Below are positions 5,101-5,492 of a stretch of 5,492 nucleotides of DNA, piece after piece. The stretch is from Desulfobacteraceae bacterium (GTDB lineage: Bacteria; Desulfobacterota; Desulfobacteria; Desulfobacterales; Desulfosalsimonadaceae), in contig JAGGYV010000106.1 of NCBI GenBank assembly GCA_021162325.1, positions 1-5,492 of the forward strand, written 5' to 3'. The notes under the pieces are model-generated. The model did not search any database, was not told the origin of the DNA, and saw only the letters and a list, made by a program, of their open reading frames with translations. How positions within the stretch are numbered: position 1 is the stretch's first letter; each line of letters starts with the position of its first letter. Position numbers and translations under genes: made by a program.

Positions 5101-5138
5101 AAATAATTTATTAAGCAACTTTACGTCCAACAATTAAA

Positions 5139-5144
5139 TATAAT
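5139..5144 (+). promoter_or_regulatory. Possible -10 element for the second OYE-family gene
   Basis: A perfect TATAAT lies in the AT-rich stretch after the palindromic repeat, 37 bases before the ATG at 5182. No good -35 is present 16-18 bases upstream, so this may be an activator-dependent promoter or a chance match. Confidence 0.3.
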
Positions 5145-5181
5145 TATTTGCATAGTTTTAAATTAAAAATCGGAGCAAAAA

Positions 5182-5492
5182 ATGAGCGTTCTTTTTGAAA
5201 CAACAGAAATTAACGGGATGAAACTCGCCAACCGGTTTGTCAGGTCTGCCACGTGGGAAGGCATGGCCGCAGATGACGGCGCTGTGACCCCAAAACTGAC
5301 ACAAACAATGGTCGATCTGGCCGAAGGCGGTGTGGGCCTGATCATATCCGGGCACGCTTTTGTCAGCCAGGAAGGTCAGGCGGGTCCCTGGCAAATGGGA
5401 ATATATAAAGATGAACTGATTGACGGCTTAAAAACCATGACCGATGCGGTTCATCAAGCTGGCGGTAAAATCATCGCCCAGCTGGCCCATGC
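5182..5492 (+). CDS. NADH:flavin oxidoreductase, Old Yellow Enzyme family (partial, C-terminus beyond right edge)
   Basis: The first 103 codons of an OYE-family FMN enzyme start at ATG 5182, with GGAG (5172-5175) six bases upstream. The N-terminus MSVLFETTEINGMKLANRFV is the standard opening beta strand, RSATWEGMAADDG (21-33) is the FMN-contacting segment as in YqjM-like or XenA-like members, and QLAH (100-103) begins the usual QLxHAGR motif cut by the window edge. It differs clearly from the FadH-like barrel upstream (RSATWEG versus LPAMHLG), so it is a paralog of another subclass, not a recent duplicate. Whether it carries Fe-S and FAD domains cannot be seen. The 194-base gap with a palindromic repeat suggests its own promoter. 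The likely role is reduction of activated C=C bonds or electrophiles; the substrate is unknown. Confidence 0.9.
   Translation, partial: MSVLFETTEINGMKLANRFVRSATWEGMAADDGAVTPKLTQTMVDLAEGGVGLIISGHAFVSQEGQAGPWQMGIYKDELIDGLKTMTDAVHQAGGKIIAQLAH

Noticed and set aside
4344..5101. Other-frame ORFs over the FAD/NAD(P)H half (4344-4577, 4689-4913 plus strand; 4717-4938, 4853-5101 minus strand)
   Set aside because: They overlap the real domain-bearing frame, and the last also runs through the palindromic repeat; no family features are seen.
5158..5394. Minus-strand ORFs opposite the second OYE gene
   Set aside because: They are antisense shadows of a recognisable OYE N-terminus with its own Shine-Dalgarno.

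Overview
The window looks like accessory or regulatory chromosome from an anaerobic deltaproteobacterium of the Desulfobacterales (sulfate-reducer) type. This is inferred from three things: the multi-PAS histidine kinase with a CPWC-containing first PAS domain, two Old Yellow Enzyme (OYE) family flavoenzymes in a row with one of them of the Fe-S 2,4-dienoyl-CoA reductase type, and dispersed palindromic repeats of a kind I associate with those genomes. No rRNA, tRNA or CRISPR is visible.

Layout. Positions 1-1552 (minus strand) hold the first 517 residues of a sensor histidine kinase with three PAS domains, a HisKA domain and the start of the ATPase domain; it runs off the left edge. A roughly 200-base divergent promoter region follows, with a sigma70-like promoter for the kinase, an 8+8 palindrome beside it, and on the right a promoter with a perfect palindromic operator inside it. 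That operator drives a TetR-family regulator (1752-2363). A near-copy of the operator lies just after tetR, in front of an excellent Shine-Dalgarno and a 75-codon reading frame whose only plausible start is ATA (2425-2652). From 2653 to 2981 no secure gene exists; this stretch holds a 151-bp MITE-like palindrome flanked by a 6-bp direct repeat, then a 42-bp hairpin. A FadH-like enzyme follows, split over two overlapping frames (2982-4130 and 4127-4987), then a second palindromic repeat (5015-5100), and finally the first 103 codons of another OYE-family oxidoreductase (5182 to the right edge).

How it may work. The TetR protein has Cys108 and Lys177, matching in spacing the Cys106/Lys175 pair of E. 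coli NemR, and its operators resemble the NemR box. NemR controls an OYE-family enzyme in response to electrophiles and reactive chlorine. I therefore infer an electrophile- or redox-responsive repressor that controls itself and the downstream OYE enzymes. The FadH halves together give about 668 residues, the usual length of the fused family. They meet at A-AAA-AAG in exactly the phase of the dnaX slippery heptamer, so the split could be programmed -1 frameshifting, a true two-gene split, or a homopolymer indel.
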